Shown: positions 45,738 through 56,726, numbered from the stretch's first letter. The stretch is 57,158 bases of DNA from Sutcliffiella horikoshii (GCF_020524325.1 NZ_JAIVKY010000017.1:1-57158); one strand, 5' to 3'. Numbers and translations: made by a program. Notes: generated by a model not told the origin, from the letters alone.

Positions 45738-45788
45738 AAAAAAGAAATAAAGAGGTGCAACCCGTTGTTACACGTGAAACACCTCTTT
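45738..45788 (-). terminator. metS terminator
   Basis: Minus-strand stem AAAGAGGTGT / GCACCTCTTT with a 20-nt loop that itself can fold, followed by ATTTCTTTTTTT. Confidence 0.75.
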
Positions 45789-45818
45789 CGTTCTAAAATT
45801 ATTTTATCCAAAAACTAA

Positions 45819-47816
<1,998 letters not shown>

Positions 47817-47848
47817 TTACCTCCCTATAATCGAAACATATAAAAGTA

Positions 47849-47888
47849 GAAAACTCCCGCCCGATGGACGAGAGCGATGATCGTTTTC
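47849..47888 (-). promoter_or_regulatory. Attenuator-like hairpin in the metS leader
   Basis: Minus-strand stem CTCTCGTCC / GGGCGGGAG with a 3-nt loop (47854-47874), an outer GAAAAC / GTTTTC, and TTTTCTACTTTT after it. The stem resembles T-box terminators, but I see no T-box sequence, so the regulator is unknown. Confidence 0.5.
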
Positions 47889-47931
47889 AACTTCCTATAT
47901 ATATCAACATCATAACCTTATTTTTATACCT

Positions 47932-47961
47932 ATTATACATGGTTTAGGTGAGTATTGTTAA
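47932..47961 (-). promoter_or_regulatory. metS promoter
   Basis: Minus strand TTAACA (47956-47961), 18 bp, TATAAT (47932-47937). Confidence 0.6.
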
Positions 47962-48028
47962 GGATTGAACAAAAACTTTTTATCTCCTCTTTTATTTCCA
48001 CTGCACTTGATTGAGTGTTTCCTATCAT

Positions 48029-48092
48029 TTCGACATTTGTCGAAAAGTTTGTCGAATAAACTAGTTGAAATTTGTCGAATGATGTTTATAAT
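48029..48092 (+). promoter_or_regulatory. Cluster of four Spo0A boxes with an upstream promoter
   Basis: TGTCGAA occurs at 48038, 48050 and 48073, and inverted (TTCGACA) at 48029. A promoter-like TTGAAA (48065-48070), 16 bp, TATAAT (48087-48092) on the plus strand has one box within its spacer. Confidence 0.65.
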
Positions 48093-48235
48093 TAAGTTAG
48101 TATTCTATTGAAAATTAGTAAGTAATTGTAAATGTCAACCTCAGACAGATTCCAGTAAACCCTTATTACGAAGCTCTTTTTCCGCTTTTGGAATACATTT
48201 TTTAAAAGAAATACAAATATTTTCAAACATAATTC

Positions 48236-48297
48236 TTGACGTATTTTGTAAATATTGTTATGATGGAAACACGTTAGATTTGTCGAATAATGACGAA
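48236..48297 (+). promoter_or_regulatory. abrB promoter with Spo0A boxes
   Basis: TTGACG (48236-48241), 17 bp, TATGAT (48259-48264). TGTCGAA (48281-48287) and TGACGAA (48291-48297) lie just past the start site, as in B. subtilis abrB, where Spo0A-P represses through them. Confidence 0.85.
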
Positions 48298-48354
48298 AAT
48301 GATAGATTAATAATACTAAATAATACTTATAATTTGGAGAGGGGTATTTTTCTT

Positions 48355-48636
48355 ATGAAATCTACTGGTATTGTACGTAAAGTTGACGAGTTAGGCCGCG
48401 TGGTTATTCCTATCGAGCTTCGCAGAACTTTAGGAATTGCAGAAAAAGACGCTTTGGAGATCTATGTGGATGACGAAAAAATCATCTTGAAAAAATATAA
48501 GCCTAACATGACTTGCCAAGTTACTGGTGAAGTTTCTGACAACAACCTTACGCTTGCAGATGGAAAAATCATCTTAAGCCGTGAAGGTGCAGAAAAAATT
48601 ATTCAAGAGATCCAAAACAACTTACAAGCAAAATAA
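48355..48636 (+). CDS. abrB: Transition-state regulator AbrB
   Basis: Global repressor of stationary-phase and sporulation genes during growth. The 93-residue protein has the SpoVT/AbrB swapped-hairpin DNA-binding domain (MKSTGIVRKVDELGRVVIPI, then ALEIYVDDEKIILKKYKP) and the C-terminal multimerisation half with one Cys (MTCQVTGEVSDNNLTLADGK). I use ATG 48355 with GGAGAGGGG upstream; a longer frame runs through the Spo0A boxes. It is the only plus-strand protein gene here, with its own terminator. Confidence 0.97.
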   Translation: MKSTGIVRKVDELGRVVIPIELRRTLGIAEKDALEIYVDDEKIILKKYKPNMTCQVTGEVSDNNLTLADGKIILSREGAEKIIQEIQNNLQAK

Positions 48637-48649
48637 TGTTATAACACAG

Positions 48650-48680
48650 AAAAGAGGGTGCCGTGGCACCCTCTTTTTAT
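48650..48680 (+). terminator. abrB terminator
   Basis: Perfect stem AAAGAGGGTGCC / GGCACCCTCTTT with a 2-nt loop, followed by T run. Confidence 0.9.
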
Positions 48681-48693
48681 TATGCAAAAGTCC

Positions 48694-48849
48694 ATGAAGA
48701 CACTTTTGATGAGATATTAGATCCTAAATTGTCTTCATAAGGCCGATGAAGACACTCCTGATAAAAAAAACCCCTTCAAACTGTTTTCATACACGTGATG
48801 AAGACAGTTTCAAAGAAAAAATCCATGCCTCAACGTCTTCATAACACCT
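48694..48849. repeat. 52-bp dyad array (array 4)
   Basis: Three units start at 48694, 48746 and 48798, exactly 52 bp apart. Each is ATGAAGACA, a 28-bp unconserved core, then GTCTTCAT (48731, 48835) or GTTTTCAT (48783), then a 7-bp linker. The 8-base arms are inverted copies. It lies between the abrB and rsmI terminators. There are no cas genes nearby. Confidence 0.9.
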
Positions 48850-48854
48850 ACCCA

Positions 48855-48892
48855 CAAAAAAGCCAGCACCTCATAACTTAAGTACTGGCTTT
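48855..48892 (-). terminator. rsmI terminator
   Basis: Minus-strand stem AAAGCCAGTAC / GTGCTGGCTTT with one G-T pair, followed by TTTG. Confidence 0.75.
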
Positions 48893-48903
48893 AAATCTTA
48901 TTA

Positions 48904-49785
48904 CTACTCAACATGAAATGCTTGGTATACTTCTCTTTTTGGTAAGTTACGCTCTTTGGAGACTTGTTTGATTGCTTCTTTGGAGGAAAAGCCTTCTGCC
49001 TCCATCACCTGTTGGACATGCTCTAAAACCGAAAGGTCCTGCCACCAGGATTCTGTGTCATCCTGAACTTCTTCACTACTTCCTTCTATTATAATGCAAC
49101 ACTCACCCTTAATCCCTTGCTCTTCATAAAGAGCCAATACCTCAGAGATGCTCCCTCGTGTGAACTCTTCAAATTTTTTCGTAAGTTCGCGGCTCACAAC
49201 GATGGACCGGTTGCCAAGAATGTCACGCATCAAGTTGAGCGTGTCTTTCAAACGATGTGGCGATTCATAAAGAATAAAGGTATCTGTGAACTTTTTCAGC
49301 CGCTCCAGTTCCTTTTTCTTTTCCTTCTTTTGACGATCAAGGAAGCCATAAAAGTAAAATGGCTGTGAAACTAATCCAGATGCAATTAAAGCTGTTAATG
49401 CTGCGTTTGCTCCTGGCAAAGGAACGACATACAGCTTTTCTTCGAGTGCTTCTACCACTATTTCATAACCAGGATCTGATATGGACGGCATGCCTGCATC
49501 ACTCACAAGGCCAATGTCCTTGCCATCTTTTAAAAGGTCGACTATTTTTCTGCCGCTTTGTTCTTTGTTGTGTTCGTGATAACTGATCAGAGGAGTGGTG
49601 ATCTCGAAATAGTTACATAGTTTTTTGGTGTTGCGTGTGTCTTCAGCTGCTATGTAGTCTACTTCCTTTAGCATCCTTAGGGAACGATAGGTGATGTCTT
49701 CTAGGTTCCCGATGGGTGTAGGGATGAGATATAATCTTCCTTGAGTGTATGATTCGTTGAAGCTATTTTGTTGCCATAATTCCAT
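48904..49785 (-). CDS. rsmI: 16S rRNA (cytidine-1402-2'-O)-methyltransferase
   Basis: Methylates the ribose of C1402 in 16S rRNA. The 293-residue protein belongs to the tetrapyrrole methylase fold, with LYLIPTPIGNLEDITYRSLR near residue 18, AEDTRNTKKL, GLVSDAGMPSISDPG and VVPLPGANAALTALIASGL. It is yabC in B. subtilis. It follows yabB by only 20 bp; the yazA gene found between them in B. subtilis is absent. Confidence 0.95.
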   Translation of the reverse strand: MELWQQNSFNESYTQGRLYLIPTPIGNLEDITYRSLRMLKEVDYIAAEDTRNTKKLCNYFEITTPLISYHEHNKEQSGRKIVDLLKDGKDIGLVSDAGMPSISDPGYEIVVEALEEKLYVVPLPGANAALTALIASGLVSQPFYFYGFLDRQKKEKKKELERLKKFTDTFILYESPHRLKDTLNLMRDILGNRSIVVSRELTKKFEEFTRGSISEVLALYEEQGIKGECCIIIEGSSEEVQDDTESWWQDLSVLEHVQQVMEAEGFSSKEAIKQVSKERNLPKREVYQAFHVE

Positions 49786-49805
49786 AATGTATCCCTCTTT
49801 TATTA

Positions 49806-50558
49806 TTAAACTTGTTCTTCTCCAAAAAGCATTTTCCTTACTTCTGGGGTGTATTCGCCGTTTTCACCGTACACCAAAAGTGGTGGAAGAATCTTTAAGT
49901 CGGGATTTCCATCCTTGATTCCTTCTATTAGTAGTGTATTGGCGGGTTTTCCTAGTTTGGAATGAACAAATTGAAGACGCTTTGGTTCTATCCGATATTT
50001 TCTCATAAGAGAGATAATATCTAAAAGCCTGCCTGGACGATGGACAAAAGCAACTTTTCCGCCTTGTTTCGTAATTTGGCTGCTGACCCTCACCACATCT
50101 TCAAGTGTGCATTCTAATTCATGCCTTGCGATAGCATAGTGAATATTGCTATTTATCTTTTCTTCTTGCTCTGTTAAAGGAAAGTATGGAGGATTGCACG
50201 TCACCACATCAAATTTCTTGTTCTCTAACATTGCCGGAAGTTCCTTAAGATCCTTGTTAATAACTTTTAGACGATCCTCTAATCCATTATAAGAAAAGCT
50301 TCTCTCGGCCATGCCGGCAAGTCGCTCTTGTATTTCTACTCCTGAAATGTTGCCTCTTGTCCGTTTACTTAATAAAAGCGGTATGATGCCATTCCCTGTG
50401 CACAGATCCATGATGTTTCCTTTTTGAATAGGAACATACACAAATTGTGCCAACAGAACCGCATCCAATGAAAAGGAAAACACAGAGGGACTCTGTATGA
50501 TCCGCAAATTCTCCGCCAACAAATAATCCAGACGCTCATCTCCTACAAGCTCTACCAT
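49806..50558 (-). CDS. yabB: YabB/TrmN6-type SAM-dependent methyltransferase
   Basis: Probable tRNA1(Val) adenine-N6 methyltransferase. The 250-residue Rossmann-fold protein has the SAM loop [20 protein letters not shown] (about residue 50), the acidic GVEIQ, and the N6-adenine catalytic motif CNPPYFPL (about 118). I use ATG 50558 with AGAGGG 9 nt upstream. Element G lies between it and yabA, so it may have a separate promoter, though none is clear. Confidence 0.88.
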   Translation of the reverse strand: MVELVGDERLDYLLAENLRIIQSPSVFSFSLDAVLLAQFVYVPIQKGNIMDLCTGNGIIPLLLSKRTRGNISGVEIQERLAGMAERSFSYNGLEDRLKVINKDLKELPAMLENKKFDVVTCNPPYFPLTEQEEKINSNIHYAIARHELECTLEDVVRVSSQITKQGGKVAFVHRPGRLLDIISLMRKYRIEPKRLQFVHSKLGKPANTLLIEGIKDGNPDLKILPPLLVYGENGEYTPEVRKMLFGEEQV

Positions 50559-50666
50559 CAAACAAAACCCTCTCGTACCATAATCTTTCCCTATTATAAC
50601 GCAATCCGATCCAAAAACATAAGAGCCATAAAGATTTACTTTCCCATAAGTAAGATGTGATTTCTA

Positions 50667-50787
50667 TTGATTGGAGTGGAAGGCGCGCAGACGCCCGCGG
50701 GAGGAAGGGACAGGTGAGACCCCGCAACGAAGTGAGGAGGCTCACGGACCGCCCGCAGGCAAGCGAAGCGCCTGGAACGGAAATCAA
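50667..50787. repeat. Intergenic GC-rich element, copy G
   Basis: 121 bp bounded by TTGATT and AATCAA. Interior stems include GGCG/CGCC, GTGAG/CTCAC and CAGGC/GCCTG around GCGAAGC. It lies between the yabA terminator and yabB. A frame in it reads EWKARRRPREEG, shared with copy E, and is not a real gene. Confidence 0.85.
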
Positions 50788-50802
50788 ACGTACTACGACA
50801 AA

Positions 50803-50841
50803 CAAATAAAAAGCCGCCACCCCGTTACGGAGAAGCGACTC
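50803..50841 (-). terminator. yabA terminator
   Basis: Minus-strand stem AGTCGC / GCGGCT with inner CTCC/GGGG pairing, followed by TTTTTATTTG. Confidence 0.65.
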
Positions 50842-50842
50842 T

Positions 50843-51220
50843 CTACTTCTTATTAAGAAAAGACAAGCAAAACATACAATCCCCTTCTTTGCGTGGACTG
50901 CCGAAATTCAGGTTACAAATATGAAACCCTTCCTGATAGAGCCTGGCTAAATTATCATAACCCTCGCCCACATCCGTCTGCTTTTGCTCCTGCTGCTTTT
51001 TCTTGCGTTTATGTTCCGGCATGGGAGCCTGTTCCTCCACAGCCGTCATTTGCTCAAGACGTTTGCGGAGGTGGCTGTTTTCCACCAGCACACTGTTATT
51101 CTCTTCAATAATCAGGGCAAGGTGTTCTTTTAAGTCTCCAAGCTGTTTATATAAATGTCCGATCTGTTCTTCCATATTGCTGACAGAATCAAATATTTCC
51201 TTCTTGTCCAAGTTTTCCAC
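50843..51220 (-). CDS. yabA: Replication initiation control protein YabA
   Basis: Binds DnaA and DnaN and restrains DnaA cooperativity at oriC. The 125-residue protein has an N-terminal tetramerising coiled coil (about 8-60, [20 protein letters not shown]), a basic linker ([12 protein letters not shown]) and a C-terminal zinc-binding domain with HICN and CMFC. It follows ricT by 3 bp. Confidence 0.94.
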   Translation of the reverse strand: MENLDKKEIFDSVSNMEEQIGHLYKQLGDLKEHLALIIEENNSVLVENSHLRKRLEQMTAVEEQAPMPEHKRKKKQQEQKQTDVGEGYDNLARLYQEGFHICNLNFGSPRKEGDCMFCLSFLNKK

Positions 51221-51223
51221 CTC

Positions 51224-52051
51224 TTAATCTGTGGCTTGCGTTGAAACGGCTCCCTCTTGAAGTAACTCGTCTAGAGAAAATTCGACCACTCGGTCCTTCC
51301 CGGACAACTCCACTTGAAGCACGCGTTCGAGTATATTCAATCCGACCACTCGGCCTACCCCATTTGGTGTTTTAATTACTTCATCCAAATCTGGTAATTG
51401 TTCTTTGGCGGACTCGTATTCGTCATTTTCATACTTTAGACAGCACATTAGGCGACCACATAGTCCAGAAATCTTGGAAGGATTCAACGACAGGTTTTGA
51501 TCCTTCGCCATTTTGATGGATACCGGTTCAAAGTCTCCCAAGAATGTGGAACAACAAAGCATCCGTCCACAAGGACCGATCCCACCCAATAGTTTGGCTT
51601 CATCACGAACACCAATTTGTCTAAGTTCAATTCTGGTACGGAATATGGAAGCAAGATCTTTTACAAGTTCTCTGAAATCCACACGTCCATCAGCGGTGAA
51701 ATAAAAGATAATCTTATTTCGATCAAATGTGTATTCCACATCGACTAGCTTCATGTCCAGTCCATGATCATTTACTTTACCGAAACAAACATCAAACGCT
51801 TCGTTTGCAGCCTTTTTATTCTCTTCTACAATAAGTCGGTCTTTCTGATCAGCAATGCGGAGTACTTTTTTCAATGGCAGTACGACATCGTTTTCGTCGA
51901 CTTTCTTTTGACCGATGACAGCCTTTCCGAACTCCACTCCTCTTACTGTTTCCACAATGACAAACTCATTATCCTTTATATCAAGCCCATTTGGGTCAAA
52001 ATAGTATATTTTCCCTGCTTTTTTAAAACGAACTCCCACTACTTCATACAA
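51224..52051 (-). CDS. ricT: RicT (YaaT), PSP1-domain protein of the Y-complex
   Basis: With RicA and RicF it forms an Fe-S complex that supports RNase Y mRNA processing, Spo0A phosphorylation and competence. The 275-residue protein has the PSP1 domain and conserved cysteines in GGIGPCGRMLCCSTFLG and ISGLCGRLMCCLKYE (about residues 160-205). It starts 1 bp after holB. Confidence 0.95.
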   Translation of the reverse strand: MYEVVGVRFKKAGKIYYFDPNGLDIKDNEFVIVETVRGVEFGKAVIGQKKVDENDVVLPLKKVLRIADQKDRLIVEENKKAANEAFDVCFGKVNDHGLDMKLVDVEYTFDRNKIIFYFTADGRVDFRELVKDLASIFRTRIELRQIGVRDEAKLLGGIGPCGRMLCCSTFLGDFEPVSIKMAKDQNLSLNPSKISGLCGRLMCCLKYENDEYESAKEQLPDLDEVIKTPNGVGRVVGLNILERVLQVELSGKDRVVEFSLDELLQEGAVSTQATD

Positions 52052-52052
52052 A

Positions 52053-53045
52053 CTAATATCCCTCCTGCAAGTTTAACGCTAATTGTTCCATGAGAAGGTG
52101 CGGATTCACATTCGATGCCAACCGAGACTTACTTTGTAATATATAGGTCAATTGCTCGGTCACTCTCTGTTGAGTCGTCTGGAGTGCCAACTTTTGAATC
52201 AACTCTTTCTCGTCGACAAACACCAGCTGCTCCTCTTTGGATAACTGAGCATACAGCATATCTTTATAAATAAATAGCATTAAATCCAAACCTATCTCCA
52301 GTTGCTTTCTATCGGAAAAATGGGGCATCCATTTTTCTTGTATAAATAGCAAAGATGCCTGAGGACGATTAAATATTGCTTCATACAATTTTATCACTAA
52401 GTTTCTAGCCAGCGCAAACCAATCATCTCGACATAATTCTACTGCTTCCTCTAAACTGTTCGTTAAGGACGCCGCTGACTTTGCTAATGGCAGTGAAATA
52501 TCTTCTGCTATAAGCTTTGCTACCAGTCCTTCTGAAGTTAATGCGCGAAATGATAGGGGCTGACACCTGGAAATGATGGTATTTAACATTTGATTGACGT
52601 TTTCCGTCAATAAGAAGGCAAACGTTTCTTGATTCGGTTCCTCCAAGAACTTTAATAAACTATTGGCAGCATTTGTCGTCATCTTATCTGCATGCTCAAT
52701 AATATATATCTTTCTCTTAGACTCTAAACCGGTTTTCGTGAATTCCTCTTGCAAGAATTGAATTTGTTGCTTCTTAATAGAGTTACCGTCCGGTTCCACG
52801 ACATGGACATCGGGATGGTTCCTAGAATCTATCCGCTTACAATTTGAACAGCTTTGACACGGATTGACTCCTTGTAAGTCTTTACACAACAAGCTTTTTG
52901 CAAATAGATAGCTGACTTCTTTTTTTCCAGTACCCTTCATTCCATCAAGCAAATAAGCATGGGCTATCCTATTCCGCTCCAAACTGTTTGTAACGATTCT
53001 TGCAACGGTAGGCTGGTTTTGTAGATCCGACCAACTTTTAATCAC
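52053..53045 (-). CDS. holB: DNA polymerase III subunit delta prime
   Basis: Clamp-loader subunit. The 330-residue protein has a degenerate P-loop (GMKGTGKKEV, lacking the usual Ser/Thr after GK), a zinc knuckle CQSCSNCKR after residue 60, a Walker-B-like HADKMT and the SRC motif IISRCQPLSFR. This pattern is normal for delta prime, which does not hydrolyse ATP. Confidence 0.94.
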   Translation of the reverse strand: MIKSWSDLQNQPTVARIVTNSLERNRIAHAYLLDGMKGTGKKEVSYLFAKSLLCKDLQGVNPCQSCSNCKRIDSRNHPDVHVVEPDGNSIKKQQIQFLQEEFTKTGLESKRKIYIIEHADKMTTNAANSLLKFLEEPNQETFAFLLTENVNQMLNTIISRCQPLSFRALTSEGLVAKLIAEDISLPLAKSAASLTNSLEEAVELCRDDWFALARNLVIKLYEAIFNRPQASLLFIQEKWMPHFSDRKQLEIGLDLMLFIYKDMLYAQLSKEEQLVFVDEKELIQKLALQTTQQRVTEQLTYILQSKSRLASNVNPHLLMEQLALNLQEGY

Positions 53046-53063
53046 TCTTTATCACTCACTAAC

Positions 53064-53504
53064 CTACATATATAAATTGATGAGCAATCCTTTAATCTCA
53101 CCAATACTGCTTAATATGTTTAATCTTGATTCCTCTTGGCTCATGACCTTTTCTGTCAGCCCAAGAAGTGCTTCGTCCACCTGCTTTACCACTTGCAGAT
53201 GCCTAGATTGTCCATCATTTGTCCAATGGTGGGATTGGTTCAGTTCCATTCCAAATTCAACCGCTTCTTCCATAAAACGTTTTACAAGTGTTTTATACTT
53301 GGCCAAGTCTTGGAAAGAGCGAGAATTCCCCAAGCGGTCACCTACTAATTCTATATCGTTCATCAGTAACTGCAACTGTTGGTTATGCAACTTGCTGGAG
53401 TGTCTTTGCAAGACCTCCCCAAAGGCAGTGGCGGCAGCAGATCCGCTTCTCATATCCATCCTTGCATTATCTATGTTTGTTCTAAGATCGGTTGAAATTT
53501 TCAT
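53064..53504 (-). CDS. yaaR: YaaR family protein (DUF327)
   Basis: A 146-residue all-helical cytoplasmic protein of unknown function, conserved between darA and holB in Bacillaceae. Typical features are FGEVLQRHSSKLHNQQLQLL, the LVGDRLGNSRSFQDLAKYK segment and a C-terminal helix. No catalytic motif is visible. It lies 18 bp before holB. Confidence 0.9.
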   Translation of the reverse strand: MKISTDLRTNIDNARMDMRSGSAAATAFGEVLQRHSSKLHNQQLQLLMNDIELVGDRLGNSRSFQDLAKYKTLVKRFMEEAVEFGMELNQSHHWTNDGQSRHLQVVKQVDEALLGLTEKVMSQEESRLNILSSIGEIKGLLINLYM

Positions 53505-53576
53505 GATTGCACTGTCCCTTTCCCCTATCGTTTCCTGGAACTTATCTGAAAAAAGCAGCCTTTCAGCCGCTTAACG

Positions 53577-53942
<366 letters not shown>

Positions 53943-53987
53943 TCACTTCATTATTTCGTATTTGGTAATTTATTTTTATGATTGGAA

Positions 53988-54626
53988 TTAGAATCCGTGT
54001 TTGGAAATATAGGAAATTAGAATTTCTCTCACCTGGTTGCATACAGATTCGAAGTCCATTGACGCATCCACTACCGTCATTCTTTCTCCATACTTTTCTT
54101 TTACAAGGTTATATCCTTCTTTTACTTTATAATGGAAGTCTAGTTTTTCTTGATCTAAACGATTTATTTCCCGATTATTATTCGCTGTGATTCGCTTAAG
54201 TCCTGCTTCCGGCTCTATATCAAAATAGATCGTGAGTGATGGCATCATTTTTTCTGTTGCAAACTCATTGATGCTAAGCACGTCTTCCACTCCAATTCCC
54301 CTTGCATACCCTTGATAGGCAAGAGAACTATCGATAAAACGGTCACACAGGACAATCTTATTTTCTTTTAAAGCAGGTATGACCCGCTCCACTAAGTGCT
54401 GGCGGCGAGCAGCAGCATACAGCAATGCTTCTGTTCTTGCATCCATTTCTGTGTTGTTACAATCTAAAATAACATTACGTATCTGCTCGGCTATGGCAAT
54501 GCCTCCGGGTTCCCTTGTTAGTAAGATGGGATAGTTCCGTTCCGTCATTTCCGCTGCCAACTTTTGAATGACAGACGTCTTTCCTGCACCCTCAGGTCCT
54601 TCAAATGTAATAAATAATCCCTTCAC
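53988..54626 (-). CDS. tmk: Thymidylate kinase
   Basis: Phosphorylates dTMP to dTDP. The 212-residue P-loop kinase has [17 protein letters not shown] at the start, the DRF motif [18 protein letters not shown] and a LID segment with [19 protein letters not shown]. It follows yaaO by 7 bp. Confidence 0.96.
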   Translation of the reverse strand: MKGLFITFEGPEGAGKTSVIQKLAAEMTERNYPILLTREPGGIAIAEQIRNVILDCNNTEMDARTEALLYAAARRQHLVERVIPALKENKIVLCDRFIDSSLAYQGYARGIGVEDVLSINEFATEKMMPSLTIYFDIEPEAGLKRITANNNREINRLDQEKLDFHYKVKEGYNLVKEKYGERMTVVDASMDFESVCNQVREILISYISKHGF

Positions 54627-54633
54627 AATCCTG

Positions 54634-56085
54634 TTACTCCTTTATCTTCTTATATATATAAATATAATTACTTTTAAACGCTTCGCTAGCTTGAAATCTT
54701 GCACCGATATGTTGGAGGGCCTTTATGTATTCCACCGTGGAGCTTGTAATCTTCTCCCCGTTAAATAAAAGTGGAATTCCAGGAGGATACGGCACAATCG
54801 CTTCGGCTGCTATTTCACCAATTGCTTCCTCTATCGGACACTTTATGCTTTGATAGTCCCCTTGTTCACTGAAAGGAATGGAAAGTTCACTGATCTCAGC
54901 TGGAAAAGGTGGAAGTGTAATCTGTTCCTTTTCCAAACCCCTTTCTGTTTCTTTGGATACAGCCCGGACTATTCTCTCTATCATATCATGTTTTTTCTCA
55001 TTAACCGCTAGTGGCAAAACAATTAATATATTCTTAGGGTCTGCCAGCTCCACAAAAAGGCCTTCCTTTTCTAAAAGAGTGGAAAGTTCGAACCCGCTCA
55101 GTCCGTTTGTAGAGCGTAGTGTAAGCTTTAAAGGGTCGACAAGTAAACGACTGTTACTAGGCGTAACCACTTCTATCTCCCTTACCTTCTTCAGCTCATG
55201 CTCGATACTTTTAATATCATCTACAATCGCTTGTTTTTCCTGTTGGGACAAACTTGCAAGATAATATCTCGCCATATCCAATGATGCCATTAATGGATAG
55301 GATGGGCTGCTCGACTGTAACATCTTAAGGTAATGAGAGACTCTTTCCTTCCTCACTTTCTCTCCCTGTACATGCAACCACGAACCCATCGTCATAGCTG
55401 GCAAAGTCTTATGCGCAGAATGTATGACCACATCCGCTCCACTAGACAGCGCTGATTTAGGAAAAGGTGCCCCCAACAGAAAGTGGGCCCCATGCGCTTC
55501 ATCCACTAAAACAGGAATATTATAACTATGTACAGCCTGTACGATATCCTCCAAATCTATTGCTACCCCATAATAATTCGGGTTGGTTAGCACAACAGCC
55601 GTTATCCCTTCTATCGTTTCTAGTGCCTTGTATAGATAAGGTAAGTCGACAGAGACAGCAACCCCCAGATTATCATCCACTTCACACGGTAAAAAAACAG
55701 GATCTGCTCCTGCAAGCTCCAATCCATTCAACACTGACTTATGACAATTTCTCTGAACCAGCACCTTGCTTCCTCTTTTGCATGTTGCTAAGATCATGGC
55801 CAAGTTACCTACTGTCGAACCATTCACCAGAAAAAATGTCTCATCAGAACCATACAAGTCACTCGCCAAGCGCTGAGCCTCATCTATTATGCCTCCTGGA
55901 TCATGCAGATCATCCAACCCTGAGATCTCCGTCGCATCCAACTTCAATATATCTTTAAAATAACCCCTTGCTTCCTCAGGAAAAACAGCACCAAACTTAT
56001 GACCAGGAACATGTCCAGAAAATGGTGAAGCCTCCCAATGGCTCTTTAATCCTGAAAACAAAGGTGTCTTATTCTGATCTAACAT
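54634..56085 (-). CDS. yaaO: Orn/Lys/Arg decarboxylase family protein YaaO
   Basis: PLP-dependent basic amino acid decarboxylase of the SpeA/YaaO type; the substrate is not certain. The 483-residue protein has [10 protein letters not shown] near residue 22, [20 protein letters not shown] and the PLP lysine in [11 protein letters not shown] (about residue 220), plus the C-terminal [10 protein letters not shown]. It heads a run yaaO-tmk-darA-yaaR-holB-ricT-yabA with short gaps. Confidence 0.92.
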   Translation of the reverse strand: MLDQNKTPLFSGLKSHWEASPFSGHVPGHKFGAVFPEEARGYFKDILKLDATEISGLDDLHDPGGIIDEAQRLASDLYGSDETFFLVNGSTVGNLAMILATCKRGSKVLVQRNCHKSVLNGLELAGADPVFLPCEVDDNLGVAVSVDLPYLYKALETIEGITAVVLTNPNYYGVAIDLEDIVQAVHSYNIPVLVDEAHGAHFLLGAPFPKSALSSGADVVIHSAHKTLPAMTMGSWLHVQGEKVRKERVSHYLKMLQSSSPSYPLMASLDMARYYLASLSQQEKQAIVDDIKSIEHELKKVREIEVVTPSNSRLLVDPLKLTLRSTNGLSGFELSTLLEKEGLFVELADPKNILIVLPLAVNEKKHDMIERIVRAVSKETERGLEKEQITLPPFPAEISELSIPFSEQGDYQSIKCPIEEAIGEIAAEAIVPYPPGIPLLFNGEKITSSTVEYIKALQHIGARFQASEAFKSNYIYIYKKIKE

Positions 56086-56120
56086 TTTTACACCCTCTAA
56101 TTAATCGTTTCACTTCCTCC

Positions 56121-56126
56121 ATTATA
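56121..56126 (-). promoter_or_regulatory. Possible -10 of the yaaO promoter
   Basis: TATAAT on the minus strand 35 bp before the yaaO start; no good -35 at standard spacing. Confidence 0.3.
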
Positions 56127-56210
56127 ACGGATAGAACTTTAGACTTATAGTCACTCGGTAATCAAGCAAGCCACTGAAACACGAATATCATATCTACCCA
56201 ATGATTTCTA

Positions 56211-56341
56211 GCTATTGATTGGAGCAAAAGGCGAAGTCTCCTGAGGGAGATAGCGCTAGGTGGAGACCCCACAGGCATAGCCGAGGAGGCTCCTCCAGCA
56301 GTGCCCCTAGGAAAGCGAAGCCATTTGCGGAAATCAACAGC
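56211..56341. repeat. Intergenic GC-rich element, copy D
   Basis: 131 bp bounded by GCTATTGATT and AATCAACAGC (9 of 10 match). Interior GGAGCAAAAGGCGAAG, GGAGACCCCACAGGC and GAAAGCGAAGCCATTTGCGG, the reverse complement pattern of copy A. It lies between the csfB terminator and yaaO, where B. subtilis has xpaC and yaaN. Confidence 0.85.
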
Positions 56342-56385
56342 GGTGTGTAAACTACACCTTAATTCAAATACTTTTCGACGGTTAC

Positions 56386-56417
56386 AAAAAATAAAAGCCC
56401 TAATTTTCAGGACTTTT
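56386..56417 (-). terminator. csfB terminator
   Basis: Minus-strand stem AAAGTCCT / AGGGCTTT with one G-T pair and a 7-nt loop, followed by TATTTT. Confidence 0.6.
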
Positions 56418-56472
56418 CATCTAAGTAAACTATTGAATTTAAAGGCTCTTTTTGGGTGAACAGGAATTGACA

Positions 56473-56673
56473 CTACGAATAAATTTTTGGAATGGTGATT
56501 TTCCTCAATTGTTGCAAATAGAACTTATATTGCGGATCTTTCACATCAGTCTGAAGCATCGTACCCTCACACTCCGTACAGATAAACGACGTGTACAAAT
56601 GGATTCCCTTTTCTTTCTGTTCTTCACAAACAATACACGTTTCCCCAAATGATGAATGAATGGCTGACTTCAT
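56473..56673 (-). CDS. csfB: Anti-sigma factor CsfB (Gin)
   Basis: Forespore inhibitor that prevents premature SigG, and misplaced SigE, activity. The 66-residue zinc-finger protein has two CxxC pairs (GETCIVCEEQ and FICTECEG). I use ATG 56673 with GGAG 8 nt upstream. A close SigF promoter precedes it, as known for csfB. Confidence 0.92.
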   Translation of the reverse strand: MKSAIHSSFGETCIVCEEQKEKGIHLYTSFICTECEGTMLQTDVKDPQYKFYLQQLRKITIPKIYS

Positions 56674-56698
56674 GTCTCTTTCTCCACCTCCATCCACT

Positions 56699-56726
56699 AT
56701 TCTAACCAGATCTAAAAATTGTATAC
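56699..56726 (-). promoter_or_regulatory. csfB promoter, SigF type
   Basis: Minus strand GTATA (56722-56726), 14 bp, GGTTAGAAT (56699-56707); matches the SigF GYATA and GGNNANANT pattern. Confidence 0.7.

Noticed and set aside
48280-48354. 25-codon extension of abrB
   Set aside because: It runs across the Spo0A boxes and leader; AbrB begins with MKSTGIVRKVDE at 48355.
48694-48849. CRISPR array
   Set aside because: Spacing is regular, but the fixed parts are two short inverted arms around a variable linker, only three units exist, and no cas genes are nearby.
50536-50820. Minus-strand 94-codon frame LISVPGASLACG
   Set aside because: It reads through element G and overlaps the yabB start; the same peptide recurs in other element copies.
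50671-50856. Frame encoding EWKARRRPREEG (and the similar one at 21761)
   Set aside because: Both lie within repeat elements G and E; the shared peptide reflects the DNA repeat, not a protein family.
55467-55958. 163-codon plus-strand frame opposite yaaO
   Set aside because: Antisense to conserved PLP-enzyme coding sequence; Pro/His/Ser/Leu-rich composition typical of a shadow frame.
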